64,000 nucleotides of DNA from Campylorhamphus procurvoides (Eukaryota > Chordata > Aves > Passeriformes > Dendrocolaptidae), in contig WBMV01000259.1 in the NCBI GenBank assembly GCA_013396655.1, positions 723,348-787,347 on the forward strand, in the 5' to 3' direction. How positions within the stretch are numbered: the stretch's first letter is position 1; every line of letters starts with the position of its first letter. Below, one piece after another: positions 13,801 to 28,800 of the stretch. The translations under genes and the position numbers were made by a program. The notes below the pieces were generated by a model, which was not told the DNA's origin, did no database searches, and saw only the letters and a list, made by a program, of their open reading frames with translations.

Positions 13801-16800
13801 GCTTGGGATGAAGGCACTGTATCCTCAGTTGTAATGTTCTAGAAAACCAGGCTTAGCAAGTCTGACTTCTGAAGGTCAGGAAAGAAATCTGAATAACCTC
13901 AAATGTCATCCTAGAGGTGTCAGTGGAAAACAAACATAACCTGAGAGTTCCAGCTGGGATTGCTGAGTCTTAAATTGCTCTAGAGATTGGTTTTTAGATA
14001 AAGACCTACTAGAGGATGATTCTGTGTGCATCTAGGTGGGGAAAAGAATGATAAATGTGGAGACCCTGTCATGTGCTGTTTCAAAGATACATCAGTTAAA
14101 TGATGGAGTATGCTGTGTGGGTTTAATAGTAAGTTAAAACAGGGTAAAAAAATTAAATCCATAAGAGTAATGGTTCTGTAGATTTGTGGGTAGTAAAAAC
14201 CCATTATTAGATTGTTAAGCTGCCTTCTACTTACTATAGTTCAGACTTGGAATGAGTCTGAATCTTGTGGGAACTGAATTTAGATTGTGGGATGTCTGAT
14301 GTAGAAGCAGATAGAAAGAAGAGCTCAAGTTATTATCCCCTTCCATTTATAGGCCACCTCCCATTTTTCACAGAAGAGTCTTGGAGTACCTAGATAAATA
14401 AAGTAAGAATAAAAGACTTGCACCTCAAGCAGAGCAGTATCTTCTAGATCCTGCCTTGTGAGGAGGCTCATGGAGGCACAGCTGCAAGGATTCTTCTGGT
14501 TCCTACTGAGAAGACAAGACTATGAACCTAAATGGACTCTCCCTGTACTCAAGTCAGATTCCATACTGCGGCCAAACCACCACCTTCTGTTTCCTTTTTC
14601 CAGCTCTAGAATAACTCCTCCATCTCCTTCTTTCCTTCTTCGCTTTTTTCTTATATTCCTCTTTTCCCCACAACCTCCTCTGGCCACTTAGTGATTCTGC
14701 CTCTCAGCCTGGCACTGGTTAAGCAACTGGACTGAGAAAAGACAGGAAAGGGAAACACCAAGTGCCCTTTTGTATACCACTGATAGTAGGGTTTTTTCTG
14801 GCAGTTTTGGAAAATCTGCAGACTTGTTACAGGTTGGACATTCCATTGCAGTGAAATCACTAATCTTCGAAGGTAACTCATGCTAAAAAGCAATGGAATA
14901 ACAGATTAGGCATTAAGTGTTGCATATGAGCCTTACTGTGTGTTTTACCAAATGCTGTCAGTACGTAAACAGAGCTTGTTTCTTTCCTTTTAAAATACTT
15001 TCTCTGATTAGAGCAGAAGATTGACATAACTTGAGCCCATGGGAAGGTGCTGGGTTTTAGCTCAGTGTGGTAATCTCAACTGTATTTTTTCTTTAATTAT
15101 AACTTGAGTTGCTATGTTATATACTTTTAAATCTGACATAGTCTCTGTGGGGTAAGCTAAAGAGAAATAAAAATCTACTGCTTTATAGTCTTTAGGGTGC
15201 TGTCATTAATAAGATGTAGTTTGTTATCAAAGTAGATTATATAACTATATATATAGTTACATATGTGAGAGTTTTACCAAAATTCTGTCCTCAACCAAAA
15301 AAGCAACCATTTAGAAACGAAATGATGGCTTGTTACCATATCAGTTTTCAGGTACCTGTAAGATAGAAGCAGTAACAAATAAGCAAGGTCAAAACTTTGT
15401 CTCAGTTGATTTAATTCTGTTCTAGAGAATCACTACCTGGCAGACCATATTTCCCGGCAGTAGTAAGTGTGTAAATAAAAGAGGCATTATTTTTCTGAAA
15501 TTAGTTAATCTCCTGCCTGGTGTGTGGCCAGGCTGGGGAATAGCTTAGTTTACACTCAACTCAGTGTGTGCTGTAGAAATAGTAATTACCAAAAGGCTTA
15601 TCTGAAGCTTCTTATTTCTTCCGTTGTGTCTAGTTTAGAAACCATATTCAGAAATGATATAGACAAATTTGTTTAACTTCTCTGGAGTCTCCTGTCCTCA
15701 GAAGAATTCATGAAGTTACTTGATTTAAGCCAGGAAAGAAAACTGAGGTGCAGTTTTGAAAAGGATAGTGACTATCTTACGTTCCTTATAAGAAAGGGGA
15801 AGAAATACTAACTCTGAACAAGTTTAGAGTAAATGTTAGGAAAAACTCCGTATTGGGCAAATGTTGAAATGGATTTTGTAGGGTCTCTGGAAGTTTCTTA
15901 CTGAGAAATTAGGGTGTTAGACTGGATTTTTTTAGGGGTTTCTCCCAACTCTCCGTTTGTTTGGATCAATCATTACAGTTTGGAATCTCCCCACTTGTAA
16001 AGCAGCATCTTTTCAGTGCAATTAATTTCATTGGTGCTTCTCAGTAGTACATTAAGATGTCTCTGCATAGCCATACAAGTGGAATTTGTTTAAAGTTTGG
16101 TCGTTTGTTAAAGTTATTAATTATTGGAAGTAGAGATGAATAGATACTTGTTTCCTCCTCCACCTCTCACCCTGTTCCCCCCTGAAGCCCCAAGTGGTCT
16201 CTGTTTCCCACTCCCTCTTTTGATGGGGAGAACTAAAGAAATATTTGTCAATTTTTCATTATTAAGAAGGTGAACAGTGCAGACAGATAATCCTGTTGCC
16301 ATCAAGCATGTTTGAATGACTAAGAAAAGACCTGTCTAAAAATAGCTGTGAGATGATCAGGTTACCTAATAGTTTAACTAAGTTAAGAAATCAAATAGAG
16401 AATTGTTAGTGTGAAGCAGAGCTGAGTTGTTTTCTATTTAAAATAGTTTTCTAATTCTGCAAAAAGAGCTAATTTTATTAATAAATAGTGAATTAGCAAA
16501 ATGGGTTAAAATTCATGGTGCTTGTTATGTAATGTGGAAAGTAAGAAGAGGGTGAAAATTTAAAGGAGAATAAATAGAGGCTTCCTTTTTAAACTAGTGA
16601 CACTTTTTATTTGGCACATAAAACTTTTAACAGTCCATTTTGCAGTGACAGATGGAGTAATTTTGATGGATTGGAAGGGTATTCCCAACTTCAGTAGACT
16701 CCACTGAGTTTCCCTTGCCCCCCAAAAGCAAGTGCTGTAGTGTTGGCCATGTAGGCAAAGCTCAAGCCTGACCCTAAAGCACTGTTAGGTGACAGTCACT

Positions 16801-19800
16801 GCTGTCAGCCCAGCAGCACCATGTGCTGAATGTCCTGCTGGTCTGCAAGGATGGACAGAGATGACCTGGCCATTGAGGCTGCCCTGGATGGCTTCACAAG
16901 AGACCTAGGGCTAGTTCCTCTATGTGCTTGGTGTTATGTTAAGCTAAACTTGGTTTGTTACTGGCTCTCAGTCTGAGATCGAGTCCTGTTTTTTCCTCCC
17001 CACTCTGCTGGTGTGAGTGGGAGTTGGTACATGAGAATTCTCTTACACAGTGCACTTCAAAGCCATAGAAAATTGCTGATGCAGTTGAGTGTTGGAGACA
17101 ACTGCTCCTCTGTTTTATTTGAAACTTCGTGAATACAACCAGAAAAATCTGGTTTTAAGGAAATGTTTTTTTGCACTTCTGAAAGAAAAGTGCTATGTAG
17201 ACTGAGGGGTTTTTTTTCAGAAAACCTACTTTCTTTCATGAGAAAAAAGTAGTTTTAGTCATAGTAGGTGCTCGTGCTGGGATTAGTAGATATTTCAGTT
17301 CATCACAGAGACAGAATTACAGACTTTTTTTGATAAGAAGTCTCCCATCAAATAGTAGAGAAGGGAGGGGAGATTCTGAAGGGTCCAGGATCTCTTGCCA
17401 TTTAACTTCAGGTGCAGTTAGAGTCTGATCCATCCTCCAGTAACTGTGAGAACTGAGCCACAGGGAAAGCTCCAGCTCCGATGGAGTTCAAATCTGTGTG
17501 ACACCCTGGCCTGAGCAGTGTTTTACATCCAAAGGAAGTACAACTTCTGGAAGTTGCTTTGAATGAAGTTACTCAGATTTCTTACCAGTCCTGGTCTCAA
17601 TGTCTTTCTACCTACCTGTTCACTTTTAACTTCTGCCTGGGAGAGGCACAGAAAGTGGCTTCAGGTCTCCACATCACCCACCCCCCATTGAAAAATGCAC
17701 ATTCTGTGCTGGGATGTTTCCTGGGACTGCTTGTTCATGTTAATCTCCTCTTCCTCATGAACCTCTACATTCCAGGACTGCTGTGGCAAAGGCAGCAAGG
17801 AGACAACTTGAAAAAGAGCAATTCTTGTTTCTCAGTGACTCCAATACTCAGATGCATCAGTAGTGAGCTGTTTCTTCCTTTGTAAGAGGAGGATCTTCCC
17901 TCACAAAGTGCATCTGTATTGGAACTGTGATAGGAGCTCTGCCTGGCTGGGCACAGAGCCTGATGACAGGGAGCTGCTGAGGTTTGACCTTCCCCACGTA
18001 CCAGCCACATCTCAGAGTTTCATACCCTTGTAGCAGATACCTCTGACACACTGCCAGAGGAGAGTGCCTGCTTTGAAGCTTCCTTAGCACTGCAACAGCA
18101 AGAATAAATACGATTTGATTGTGAAATGTTGTTTGTGTTACAGAATAGTCAACATGAGTCACTACAGCCCCTCCCAGACTTGAAGTGTAGGCAGGGCTTT
18201 TTTTTTTGATCTTGAAATTTGCAACTTAATGTACAGTTGTTTCAAAGTACATTATAACCGTGGTGTCATATTTAACATACAAGTGAAGACTGAAGGTATA
18301 TTTTGTGTACGCTTCAGCTAATTATTAAAAAGTAATTAGATTTAATCAACTACACCATGGTGCTTGTTTGTCTGGGCTGTTTTGCTGTTAACACAACTAA
18401 CTTTGGGTGAAGGTCAGCTCTGCAGCTGGTGTACTGGTCATGTTTTCTAGATGAAGACTGACACAGATGTCAGCTTATCAGCATTAATTTTTATATAACA
18501 AACTGGTGGCAAAACTATAATACTCCTTCAGTGTCATGATTGTGCAGAAAGAAAAATATAGGAAGAAAATCAAGACTAAAAGTGGAAGGGGATGTAGTTG
18601 CTACAACTTCACTGCTCTGTATCTGCACAATGTGTTTATCCAAATGAAATTCTGAAACAAGCTGACAGTTGTCACAGGTATGAATTCATATGTCACGCAT
18701 TTTAAAACACTTCAGTTGTGCTGCTTGACTTCACTGAATGAAACTTCTGGTTTCACACAAACAAAATGTATAATGTTTCATATAAAGATTAGCAGCAGGA
18801 TTTGCATCCGAGAATGTAGTGGTGTAATTTGAACAAGATCATTCCAGGAGTAGAGCTGTTGACACAGTTGTCCATGTAACTCTACCAGTTTGAGTATTTT
18901 ATATTAGGTGCTGTGGTCTTACTTTTTGTTTCAGATGAAACAGTAATTAGCTCACCTACATTTCATTTACATTACTTAAATGTCAGCAATGAAAGTCAAA
19001 TAAGTGATACTTGTTCTTATCACTTCTGCTTCAAAGTGCTGTGAAGTAAAATAGTTGCTTTTTTTCTTAAGCTACATGTGTGTCTTCTCAAGGAATGGGA
19101 ACAGCCATATAGTCCAAGTCAGCATTTTAGATTTATGCATTTAAGTCTAACCCAATTTTCTGGCTTGAATCTTGTAAATTTAGCTGCTTGTATCAAAAGC
19201 ATCTAAATAATCTTGGTTAAGAAAATCCTTCTGGTGTAATTCTTATAGAGTATAAACATTTCCTACAGATAAATGTTAGTCTGCAAATTGTTTGCACAAA
19301 AATGTTGTTAGAAGTGTTTTGTTTAGTGCTCTTGTAATTGAAGCTCAAAGCCAATTTACCATCTTGTTTTATTCACTTTAGGCAATTCAACCTTCGAATG
19401 AAGAGAGATACATCTCTTTTTAGTGATGACTTTAAAGTAGAAATATCGAACCAAGTAATTGATTATGATACCTCCCATATTTACACTGGACACATTTATG
19501 GTAAGTACAACACTTGAAAATGGATGAACGTGCAGCAGTTTTAAATAGGAGTTTTTGAATAGCACATGCAGAAAGTGAGTATCTGTATGATTAGATTGTC
19601 TTTATTGTTAAAGTTTAATAATGCATCTAGTGCATTTAAACTCCATCTGCTTTTATACTGAGTCACACATAACAAATGAGTATTTTTATCTAATATGTTT
19701 CATGAAACTTGAATTTCAACTTGCTTGTGAACACACTTCATGGAAGTCTGATGCATTTAAAAAATAAGGAAAAAAGCTGTATACATTAAAGAAAAAATAG

Positions 19801-22800
19801 TCAGGTACCATTCTTAATTTAAAGGAATAGAAGGAATATAGAGCTACCATCATTAAAGGTAATATACCTGCTTCCAGTAAATACAAAAGATAAAATTGGT
19901 TAAAAAGTAAGAATTAGGGAATTGAAAGCAGATGAAGAGATGGGTTAAGACTTACTCTGCCCCTCTTCATACTGTCTGGTTGGTTTTCCTGAAGATCTGT
20001 TTTAGTGATGTCCTGTAGTCTTAAAGTGATCATTTTAATCTGTGAAAAGCAGTATACACACTTAGGGCTTCATATGCATCTGGACAGACCAATTTACAAG
20101 GTATTTTGAGTAGGTCAGAGGGTTTTAGGGTATGTGGGGACTTTTACTGCCTTTTTTCTTATTTTGTGAAACTATTTCAGAAAAGTCTTTGGTTCTTTCC
20201 TTAATGCTAATGGATCAGATTGCTCCCTGGACTTACTGTACATTTTTGTTTAATTTGCTTTATTGTTTTATTCAGCCTAATTTGTTACTTGAAATAAAGA
20301 TCATAAAGAAAGTTGGAGTTCAGTAAACAAACTGTTTTGCAGTTGGTTCTTCCTTCTTCCATTCATATCAAGAGACTTCTTTCCAAGTTCTCTGATTTTC
20401 AAAGATCTGTGGCTTATAAATTCATTATATTAATGCACATTCTAATATAATATAGTTTGAAGCAAATCGGTGATTGCTTACATTTACAAATGTCTGAAGA
20501 TTAATACTCTACAAAAGCCTTATAGCTGAATAATCTCAGTTTTAAAAAATCAGACACAAACTTTCTGCCAGAATTGTTTCTGCTGTTCTCTAGATCTTAT
20601 TACTCTAGAATTCCTGCGGATTTTGAGCAGTTGGAAACTGGTCCATGATGAGGATAATTAATGCAACCATCATGTGTTAACACTGTGCTGAACTGCCTGG
20701 GTACTGTGATGCTTGAAGTTTGCACAGGACTGAAAGCTTTTAGAAAGGTATAATAAAACTAATGCACATTGTCCCTTAACAGGTGAGCAGGGAAGTTTTA
20801 CTCATGGGTCTGTTATTGATGGAAAATTTGAAGGATTCATCCAAACTCACAGTGGAACCTTTTATATTGAGCCAGCAGAGAGATACATAAAGGACAGAAA
20901 CCTCCCGTTCCACTCTGTCATTTATCATGAGGATGATATCAGTGAGTACTTCCATTTTGTGCTACACATGAAATATTCTTTTTTATTAAATGTCAAAACC
21001 TGTAAGCCATTTGTAAGCATCAAATGAGACTTTGGCTTGTGTATGGCACAGTGAATTGTGCTGTCCTGAAGTGATTCATATGCAGTTATGGTGTGAGAGA
21101 GATTTATGGCAAACCAAAGTGAGTCTTCTTTATTCTGCCATTTAAGAAGTTTTTAGCAGTCAGGCTTAAGTGTGTAAGCAGTACATTTTGTGCTCAGTGG
21201 ATATATGCTTCTTTTGAAAAATGCTTTCTTAAAATGATCTATACTCATTGTTCTTCCCTGTGATCCATAAAATAAAAGATAATAGGAGTTCAAGCCACTG
21301 AATAATTGTCGGTGTCTTGTGAAGGTGGCACTTGTGTGAAATAAAAGCTTCCCCTGCATGCATCGGTGACACATGTCTTCAGAGAGTTCTTTAGAAAAGG
21401 TGGTGACACCCAGTATGTCCCATTTCACACAGTAGTTGATGGAAGTGTACAGAGAATAGTACTTAAATTTGATGAGTTTAGCCCCAGAAATCTAGCTCTA
21501 GTTTAAATGCCCAAGGAGACAGAGTACCATGAAATACTCCTACATCTTCAGAACTGATACATCAGAGTTCTTCTGTACTCTACCTACCTATTTATCTATG
21601 ATCAGTTTCCAGGTGTAATACAAATCAGTTTTATTTGATGCTTAACAACTTCATGCTGAAAATACTGCAGTAAAGTTGTGATTCCAAGTTCGAATCCTTC
21701 CAAGTAGATGTTGGCAGAGAGTCAGTTTAAGATTATCTTTTGGTTATTGAAGCTAACAAGCTGTCTTTCAAGGTAACTTTATGTAGGACTTCAGTCTTGC
21801 TTAAAAATCAGTTTAAACCGTAACTTTATTAAAAAAGTGTGTCCTGTCAGGCCATTGTGCAAACCCTGGAAGGCTTGAGTTTGAAATCTCATTTGGAATT
21901 GGCTGAGGAGACTTGTGTTAGATCATTAGAAGTTACTTGAACAGGTCTGATGATGATACATGTATAAATCATTTTCAAAGTACATCATAATGAGACTGCA
22001 TTGTGGAAAGAAACGTCAAAGAATAGAAGGCTAGATGAGGAAAATTTCTCAATGTGATTTGGCTTTGTGTATTATGATTGTCTCTGTGCTGTAAGCCAGT
22101 GAGAAACACAGGGGTATTGCATATTGCTCTCCTTGATTACTTCCCTTGTGTGAATGCAGTGAAGAGAAGGGATCTTTCTCTGCTAAAAATTCAGCAAATT
22201 TGTGTAGGGTTTTTTTGTATTTTACATTCAGTTGCAGTATGTATGCTGTCTTTGAGGATGTTAAAATTGCTGTGAGCTAGCAGTCCTTCCTGTTATCTCA
22301 TTCGGTAAATATGATTACTAACCCAAAATCAAATAGAATTTCCATAATTTTGAAGAGCTTGTGAACAAAGGCATTTATTGAGTTTTATGTACATTGTGGA
22401 CAATACCTGTTTTCTGACTGACTCAGTGTATGTTTTCCTGGTGCTTACAAGGCCCATACTTGAGAATAAAGTATGGGTAGCATTCCATACTTTTGATTCT
22501 TAAAGAGAAGCTGCAGCTTCATTTTTAGCTCTACAGAGCCTTGCTGGTGAAAATCAGCCCAGAAAGTGAGGAGGCAGCTTGCCTTGCTGCCTGCAATTGG
22601 AGTATTCCAAGGTTTGCTGCTGGAGCAGGAGAGTAGTGAGGAAAAGGAACTAAAAACTACAAAAGCTTGGTGTGAAACCAGAAGATACATGTTTCATAAA
22701 ATTTCTCTGAATAATTTGCATGTATTTGTACGCTTTTTGTTATGTCTTATAGATCTCACCAAACAGTTCAGTTCACTGGGGGTGCTGGACTGCCACTTAC

Positions 22801-25800
22801 ATAGGATCTTGTGTAAATAAATCAGTATCAGCTTTTTATAAAAGGTTTTATTAACCCTGTTGTTGGAAAGATGGGGAGGAGCAAAGTAAGAGACGTAAGG
22901 CAGTGATGAGCCTGGTTTCCAAAGGTTGAGACAAGCAAGAAGATTGTCTCATGTCCCAGTTTCTTATGCTGTAAATAGTGAGTGACTAAAAATACTCTTC
23001 ACTGTTATCCACTACTGACAGAAATAGAACTGTACTTTGAAGAAGCAGATATATTGATTTTATGGAAGTTACTACTGCTGTTTTGTAGACGTGATCTCTG
23101 TTGGAGGAGTAAATGCATTGCTTGGGAACTGGGATAAGCTAATGCTGAGATTGGTTCTTAGTAATATCACATTAAAGTGAATGGGAGCAGGATATGTCGG
23201 AGTGTTTTTAATTACTCAGGTGCTGGTGCGCTGTTGGCTTCCATTAGTTTTCCTCTAATGCATCAAAACCATCAGTGAGAAACACAATCAGATTATCAGC
23301 CCCTCCTGGAGCGAGGGCTGAGCAGCACTATTGAAATCCACTGCACTCCGGGGGTTGCTGCCAGTGCAGTCTGCTGTGCCTGTGTTCTCATTGTATAGGT
23401 TCCCTTTTCTCCATTGGTATCCTAGGTGCCTCCAGGATTTCTGTGGTCTGAAGTATCTCAAGTATACAACTACTTCTGTCTCTTTCTGAATAGTGCTTTT
23501 GAAGCTAAATTATTTTTTGCCATTCATGAGAGCTATTTTTGCACTGAGCAGCAGCTCCAGAAAAACTCCCAACAACTCCAAAAAAGCTCAGCTTTATAGT
23601 AGCTTTAAAAACCAAAGCAAGCGTGCTAATTTGTAGGCATTGCTGTAATCTAAAGCTAACTCTGGTGGAATAGAGTCAAACGACTAGGATCTTACACAAC
23701 AAAAATGGTCACAGTTCTAACTCGGGAGAGACTGAGGTAAAAAGTCATCTTTGCTCTAATTTGGGTATTTTTTGGTCGCCCATGTTTCAGCCTTTTGAAA
23801 CAATATGCTTTTTAGTGCTTTTCAGAAATCACAATGCAACATATGATTAGCATCTCAATGAGTTCTTATTCAGGAGTTAAACAAAAGTTGTTTTGTAAAT
23901 GGGGATTATATTGTCAACTTTATAAGGCAGCTTTTGTCTGTTACAGTGGATCTGGTGACCAGTGGAAGGCAGCCTTCTATTCATGATCGAAACACAAGTT
24001 GAATGATTTTAGTTTCTAAACCACTCTTGATCAAACTGTGTTATAATTTACAGCTGGAAAGATGCAAATTGCTCTTTACATTAAAATATTTTGGAAACAT
24101 TTCTTTTAAGTTCATTTGAACTATATTTACTTACATTTAACTCATATTTGCTTCAAGTGTCCCCCCAAGTTCATGCTGTAAAATACAAAATCTGTTTCCT
24201 CAGATCAACAATATACAGAAAAATCCTGTTCAGACCTTCAGGAAAATTAACATGGTCATTTAATTGTCTTTCTGGTCTTGGAAGAACCGTACAACTGAGA
24301 ACTGAAAGTGTTCAGTAATTTTGCAAAGCCCTATCTGCTGAATTGCAAACTGCATGTTGTAAATGAGAACTTGCTTTCTTTTTCATCACTTTGTGGTTTG
24401 TCAATTTATTAATGAAGGTCTCCTTGACAGGTTTCATGGGAGCACAGTGTCACAGGCTGCTTCAAATGAAATCTGTAATAAGGATTTTTTTGTATTTCCT
24501 TGCACGGGAATTTTGCTCTGACACTATTGCTTTTGCTAGTATTGGGCAAATCTCTGTGGCTGTTGAAGAATTGAGTTTTCATCATTTTTAATGAAAGTTT
24601 GATGTCATATTCTTGCCCCGGATGTCTAAATCCAGTAATCATTAAGTAGTTAACCTAAAGACTCAACAGATCATGCTATTTACTGACAAGTAGAAAAAGA
24701 AAATTCATGTGTTCAGGAATGTCTATATGGAAGGCAGTATATTTTCTTAAAAGGAAAAAAATCTTACTTTGAGCATCTGGAGTTGTATGTGTCATTAATA
24801 ATCATCTGCCATCTAGTTAGAATAGGACATCATTGTCAGAAAGTATGAAATTACAAGATTTTGGGGGTGGTTTTTAGATTTATTGTTATATTATTCTACT
24901 TTTTACTTTTTTCTAACATTCTGTCAGGATGTACAAAAATTGAAAGTGGGTGACACTGGAAAAGAAAAATAAAGTATGTTTTCCCTAATGATTTTTCTGT
25001 AGTTAGAAAATCGAATCTGTTATTAACCTCTTCTGCTGTAGCTCTGTTGGAAATAGTCGTCTTGTTTTTCCTCCACTCTGCATTCAGTGTAAGCAACCAT
25101 TTCCTGAGGAAGGTGTGTGTTTTCTCCTTCCCAGCGTTGTGGTAAGATAGGCTCAGAAGCTCTTGATCCCAAAGAGCTGGCAGAGGGAAAGCTGGCACAT
25201 CTCAGAGCCTTTAAAAGCTTCACAAGAGCATGGACCAGGCTTCTGTCCCGTGGGTCCAAACTGTCCAAGTCATCGGACACCATGTAGTTCTTGCTTAGCT
25301 TCAGAAATTTAAAACTGGAACTGCCGCAGGGGATGATGGAAATAGGAAGTCTCAAAAGGTGAAGAGGGAATGGTGCCTTCCAGTATGGGAGGTAAGGCAG
25401 CATTTGGCAGAAGAAAACTTGGTTTGGCACTTTGCCTGTAGGTTAGTTGTGGGTCCAAAGTGAACTATCCTGTATTACCAGCCTCCTGTGTTTAGCAGGG
25501 TGGTTTCAAATGTGTCCATGTGGGATTTGTCTTTTCCAGCACATGCAAAACCTTGGCAATTGCTGTTGAGACTGTTTCGTGTTCACTTCTTTTTTATAAT
25601 TTTAGCAGTCATACCTTTAAAGTGTTTCTTAGTAGATTATTACTTTTGAAGTGAGAAATACTTATTTGAATTGCAGCCAGCCAGCATTAAAAATGTATTT
25701 AAGGGATTTCCTAACCTCTTTGGGGAAAAGATAGAGAGAAAAGACAGCTTATTTGGTGTAATGCAGTGAGAGCATTTATTTCTAGTACTGTTCTGTCAAT

Positions 25801-28800
25801 TGTCATGCTACAGAGTGGTGTTCCTGCAGGAGTTGCTATAAAGGTTTTCTGTAGGTGAAATGTGCTGCTGGTAAGGCAGGATTGCCCATTGCTCCTGGCC
25901 CTGGGTAACCTGCTCTTGTTGTTGATGTGAATAGTCAGGGCTGTGAAATTGGGTTGTAGGTAATGAGTATTTTCACTGGATTAAAAACAGGAGAATTTTT
26001 TTTAATACTACTGTGGGTGGAAAAAGAGGTGGTGGAGATGGAGAAAGGAAGGATCATATCTATAATGCTTTGCTTGTAACTCCAATCTAGTGATATTAAA
26101 CAGGATCCCAAAAAGTGCAAAGTGACCTCAACAGGATGTGGTGCTTTTTGTTTAATACTGACTGTAGCCAGGTCAGTGTTGCACTACCTTACTTGAGCAA
26201 ATTGGTTGAGGTGGCTTAAAAGTAAGAGCACTTTCTTCTCTTTTTCTCTCTTTGTTCTTCTGGCACTGTGATGTGTCTTAACTGCTGGGAAGAATGTGAT
26301 GTGACAGCAGTTCAAAAGTGGCATTTGTGTGGTGGTAGTTGAAACTAATATGCAGAAAGTAATTAAGTAAACTTACATGGTAAGTTGTATATTGAAATAG
26401 TTGAGCAGTGTCCTACAGAATGACTGCAGGGAACAGGTATGAGAGGCAAAGGTAATTAAAGGCAGCTGTCAGGTGACACTGGATCAGAGTCCATGCTCCA
26501 AGGATGCATCTCCATGGAACCAGAGCCAGCCCAGGGTAAAATCACCTGAAATGCATATAATGTGAGCACCAGGTCCTTGGTGCCAGGTCTTAGGCTTTAT
26601 AAATCCACTCTTATGTGACTGTTCCATTTACTGTCTGGATCTCCACTCTTTTTCAAAAAACACCAAAGAAAAATAAAAAAATAATTGACAACTACCCAAA
26701 CCAAATCCAGTAAAGTTTACATGTTTCTGACAAAACCTTCACTCTGTTGAGATGGTGCTAAAGCTGTGGTTTGCCCTACAGAAAGTGGCTTATTAGGTAT
26801 TTAAATCCATGGCTCCCATAGTCTGTATTCCATTATGTCTTACTGGGGCACCAGTTTATAATGGGATCCAGTGTGCAAAGGAGCTGAAGGGACAAGGCCT
26901 CCTCAGAGTTCCCCATCTCCAGAGGAAGCTTCTGCAAGTGCAGGTTGCTTACAAATCTCAAACCTCACAGTCCCTTGTGTAATAATATCTGCACTGGGGA
27001 ATATTGCAAGAACTGCCCTTGTCAAACAGGCAATTGTCTGATACTCTCACTGAGCTGCTTTGGATCTCCAGCGTGTTGAACTGATGTGTACCCAGAGAGT
27101 GTGGCAGGTTTGGTTTAGAGATTTAAACAGTTGACTGCCATAAAGAGGAGTTGAAAACATTTCTTTTCAGTCTTGGTTTACTTTGCCTGTAAATTTGTAG
27201 TCTGTAACTCTGAATTTCAAATCTGCATACGTGCATATATATATATACCTGCACACACTGATCTCATCCTTAATTGCATTGTTGGCATTCCAGAATGGAA
27301 ATCAGGCATTTCACCTTGTCAAGAAGCTTGCTAGCAAGCTCATAGTTCTGAATTGTAGATTTGAGCTTAAAACCAAGGATCATTAACATTTGTGTTCTTA
27401 TGTATTGGTAGTTAAGTGGCATAATGTAAAAAAAAAAAAAAATTAAAAATTCTGTGGAAGATGAATAAAATAATAAAATCCTGTAAGAATGTTAACAAGG
27501 TTTCTTAGTTTGTTTGCCAAGTAGACTAAAACAACCCTTTTCCTTATTGAAGCAGAAGTATTCTTTAGAATACTTGATCTCTAATAATTTTCCATTGTGA
27601 TTTCATTTTTTGAAGGCTGCTCTTAGCTCAAGCTTTTGGGTACAGATGTGTAAGTGGTAGCTCTTGTTCTTATGTTAAGACACCGTTCATCCTATTTTCT
27701 TGCGTCTATAAGCAAACAACGTTCAGAAGCAATTGTCAGTTTTGTTCTGTTTGTAAAACTAAGAATGTATCTTACTAGAAATGTCTAATGAAAAAGAGAG
27801 CTGCATAAAGCTTGAATCATAGAATGGTTCCCTCAATCCACATGTGCACTAATGGACACAAACTGAGTAAGTTGGGGCGATACAGCCATATTTTGGACTT
27901 GTGCTTGGAATTTGAACACTCAACCTGGCCTTCCTCTTTTTAGAATATCCACATAAATATGGACCACAAGGAGGTTGTGCAGATCATTCAGTATTTGAAA
28001 GAATGCAGAAGTACCAGATGACTGGTATAGAAGAACCAACAACAGAGGTACAACACAGGCTAATGGATTATGTTGATTAGTAGTTAGTGTGATAACTTCC
28101 TATTTTTGTATGTTGTCTCTTTTACTTTGGGTCAGTCATCATCCTTCCACATTGTGAGATACTTAAATTATTGCTGGAGGTTTCCTATTAACATACTTTT
28201 TCTAAGTTCTTTTTCTCATTGCTTCTGTAGCATAGGTGTATTAGCTTATAGTCTTAATGGATCCTACATGATCTCAAATTTTTCAACAATTAGAATTTTA
28301 GATGGATGTGGAAATGAAGCTTGAGATGAGGAATATACTTTATTGCAGCTGAGAAGGAGGAGTTTCAAGAGCCCTTGATCTCCAAGTAATATGTTGGTTC
28401 TACAGAGTAGTAGCTTCTAGATTTTCAAGTTATGTTAATATAACTCACTTGGGATATTTTGAGTGCTTTCAGTGGAAAATGAAGTGATATGAGTGGGAGG
28501 GTTTTGTTATCAATAATCTGAGACTGAAGGGGTTCCAGCTACAGATTACCTGATGTAAGAGGTAAGTGTCCTGTAAAGGGAACTTGTGTACATGTTGAGA
28601 GTCCCTCAGTGGTTTTATTTTCGGGTTTGCACCACACATCATGACATTTTTTCCCCAGCACTTTCCAACAGTAAGTTACCGAGATTCTCTTAGAGTTAAC
28701 TCTGTTCTGAGCTGTTCCAACTTTTGGTGTAATTTCATGGTGTCAGTTGAATACATACCAACAAAACTGTACAATACAGCTTGTTAAGTAGCATCAACAA

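Larger units (their letters stand above)
7851..19381 (+). other. ADAM10: ADAM10 intron 2 (11.5 kb)
   Basis: The longest complete intron in the window. It carries a (TA)7 microsatellite at 8484-8497, an 18-bp AT-rich palindrome at 15242-15259 and a faint CR1-like remnant near 15.9 kb. No protein-coding or structural-RNA gene was recognised on either strand; the frames present are short and consistent with chance. Confidence 0.85.
20942..27943 (+). other. ADAM10: ADAM10 intron 4 (7 kb)
   Basis: Contains an (AT)n tract at 27235-27247, a 15-A run at 27428-27442 and a possible CR1 tail word at 27815. A 135-residue frame at 25023-25430 on the minus strand shows no recognisable domain and is of a length expected by chance. 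No gene supported. Confidence 0.85.

Noticed and set aside
25023..25430. 135-residue minus-strand frame inside ADAM10 intron 4
   Set aside because: No recognisable domain, no splice-compatible neighbours, and frames of this length are expected a few times by chance in 64 kb over six frames.
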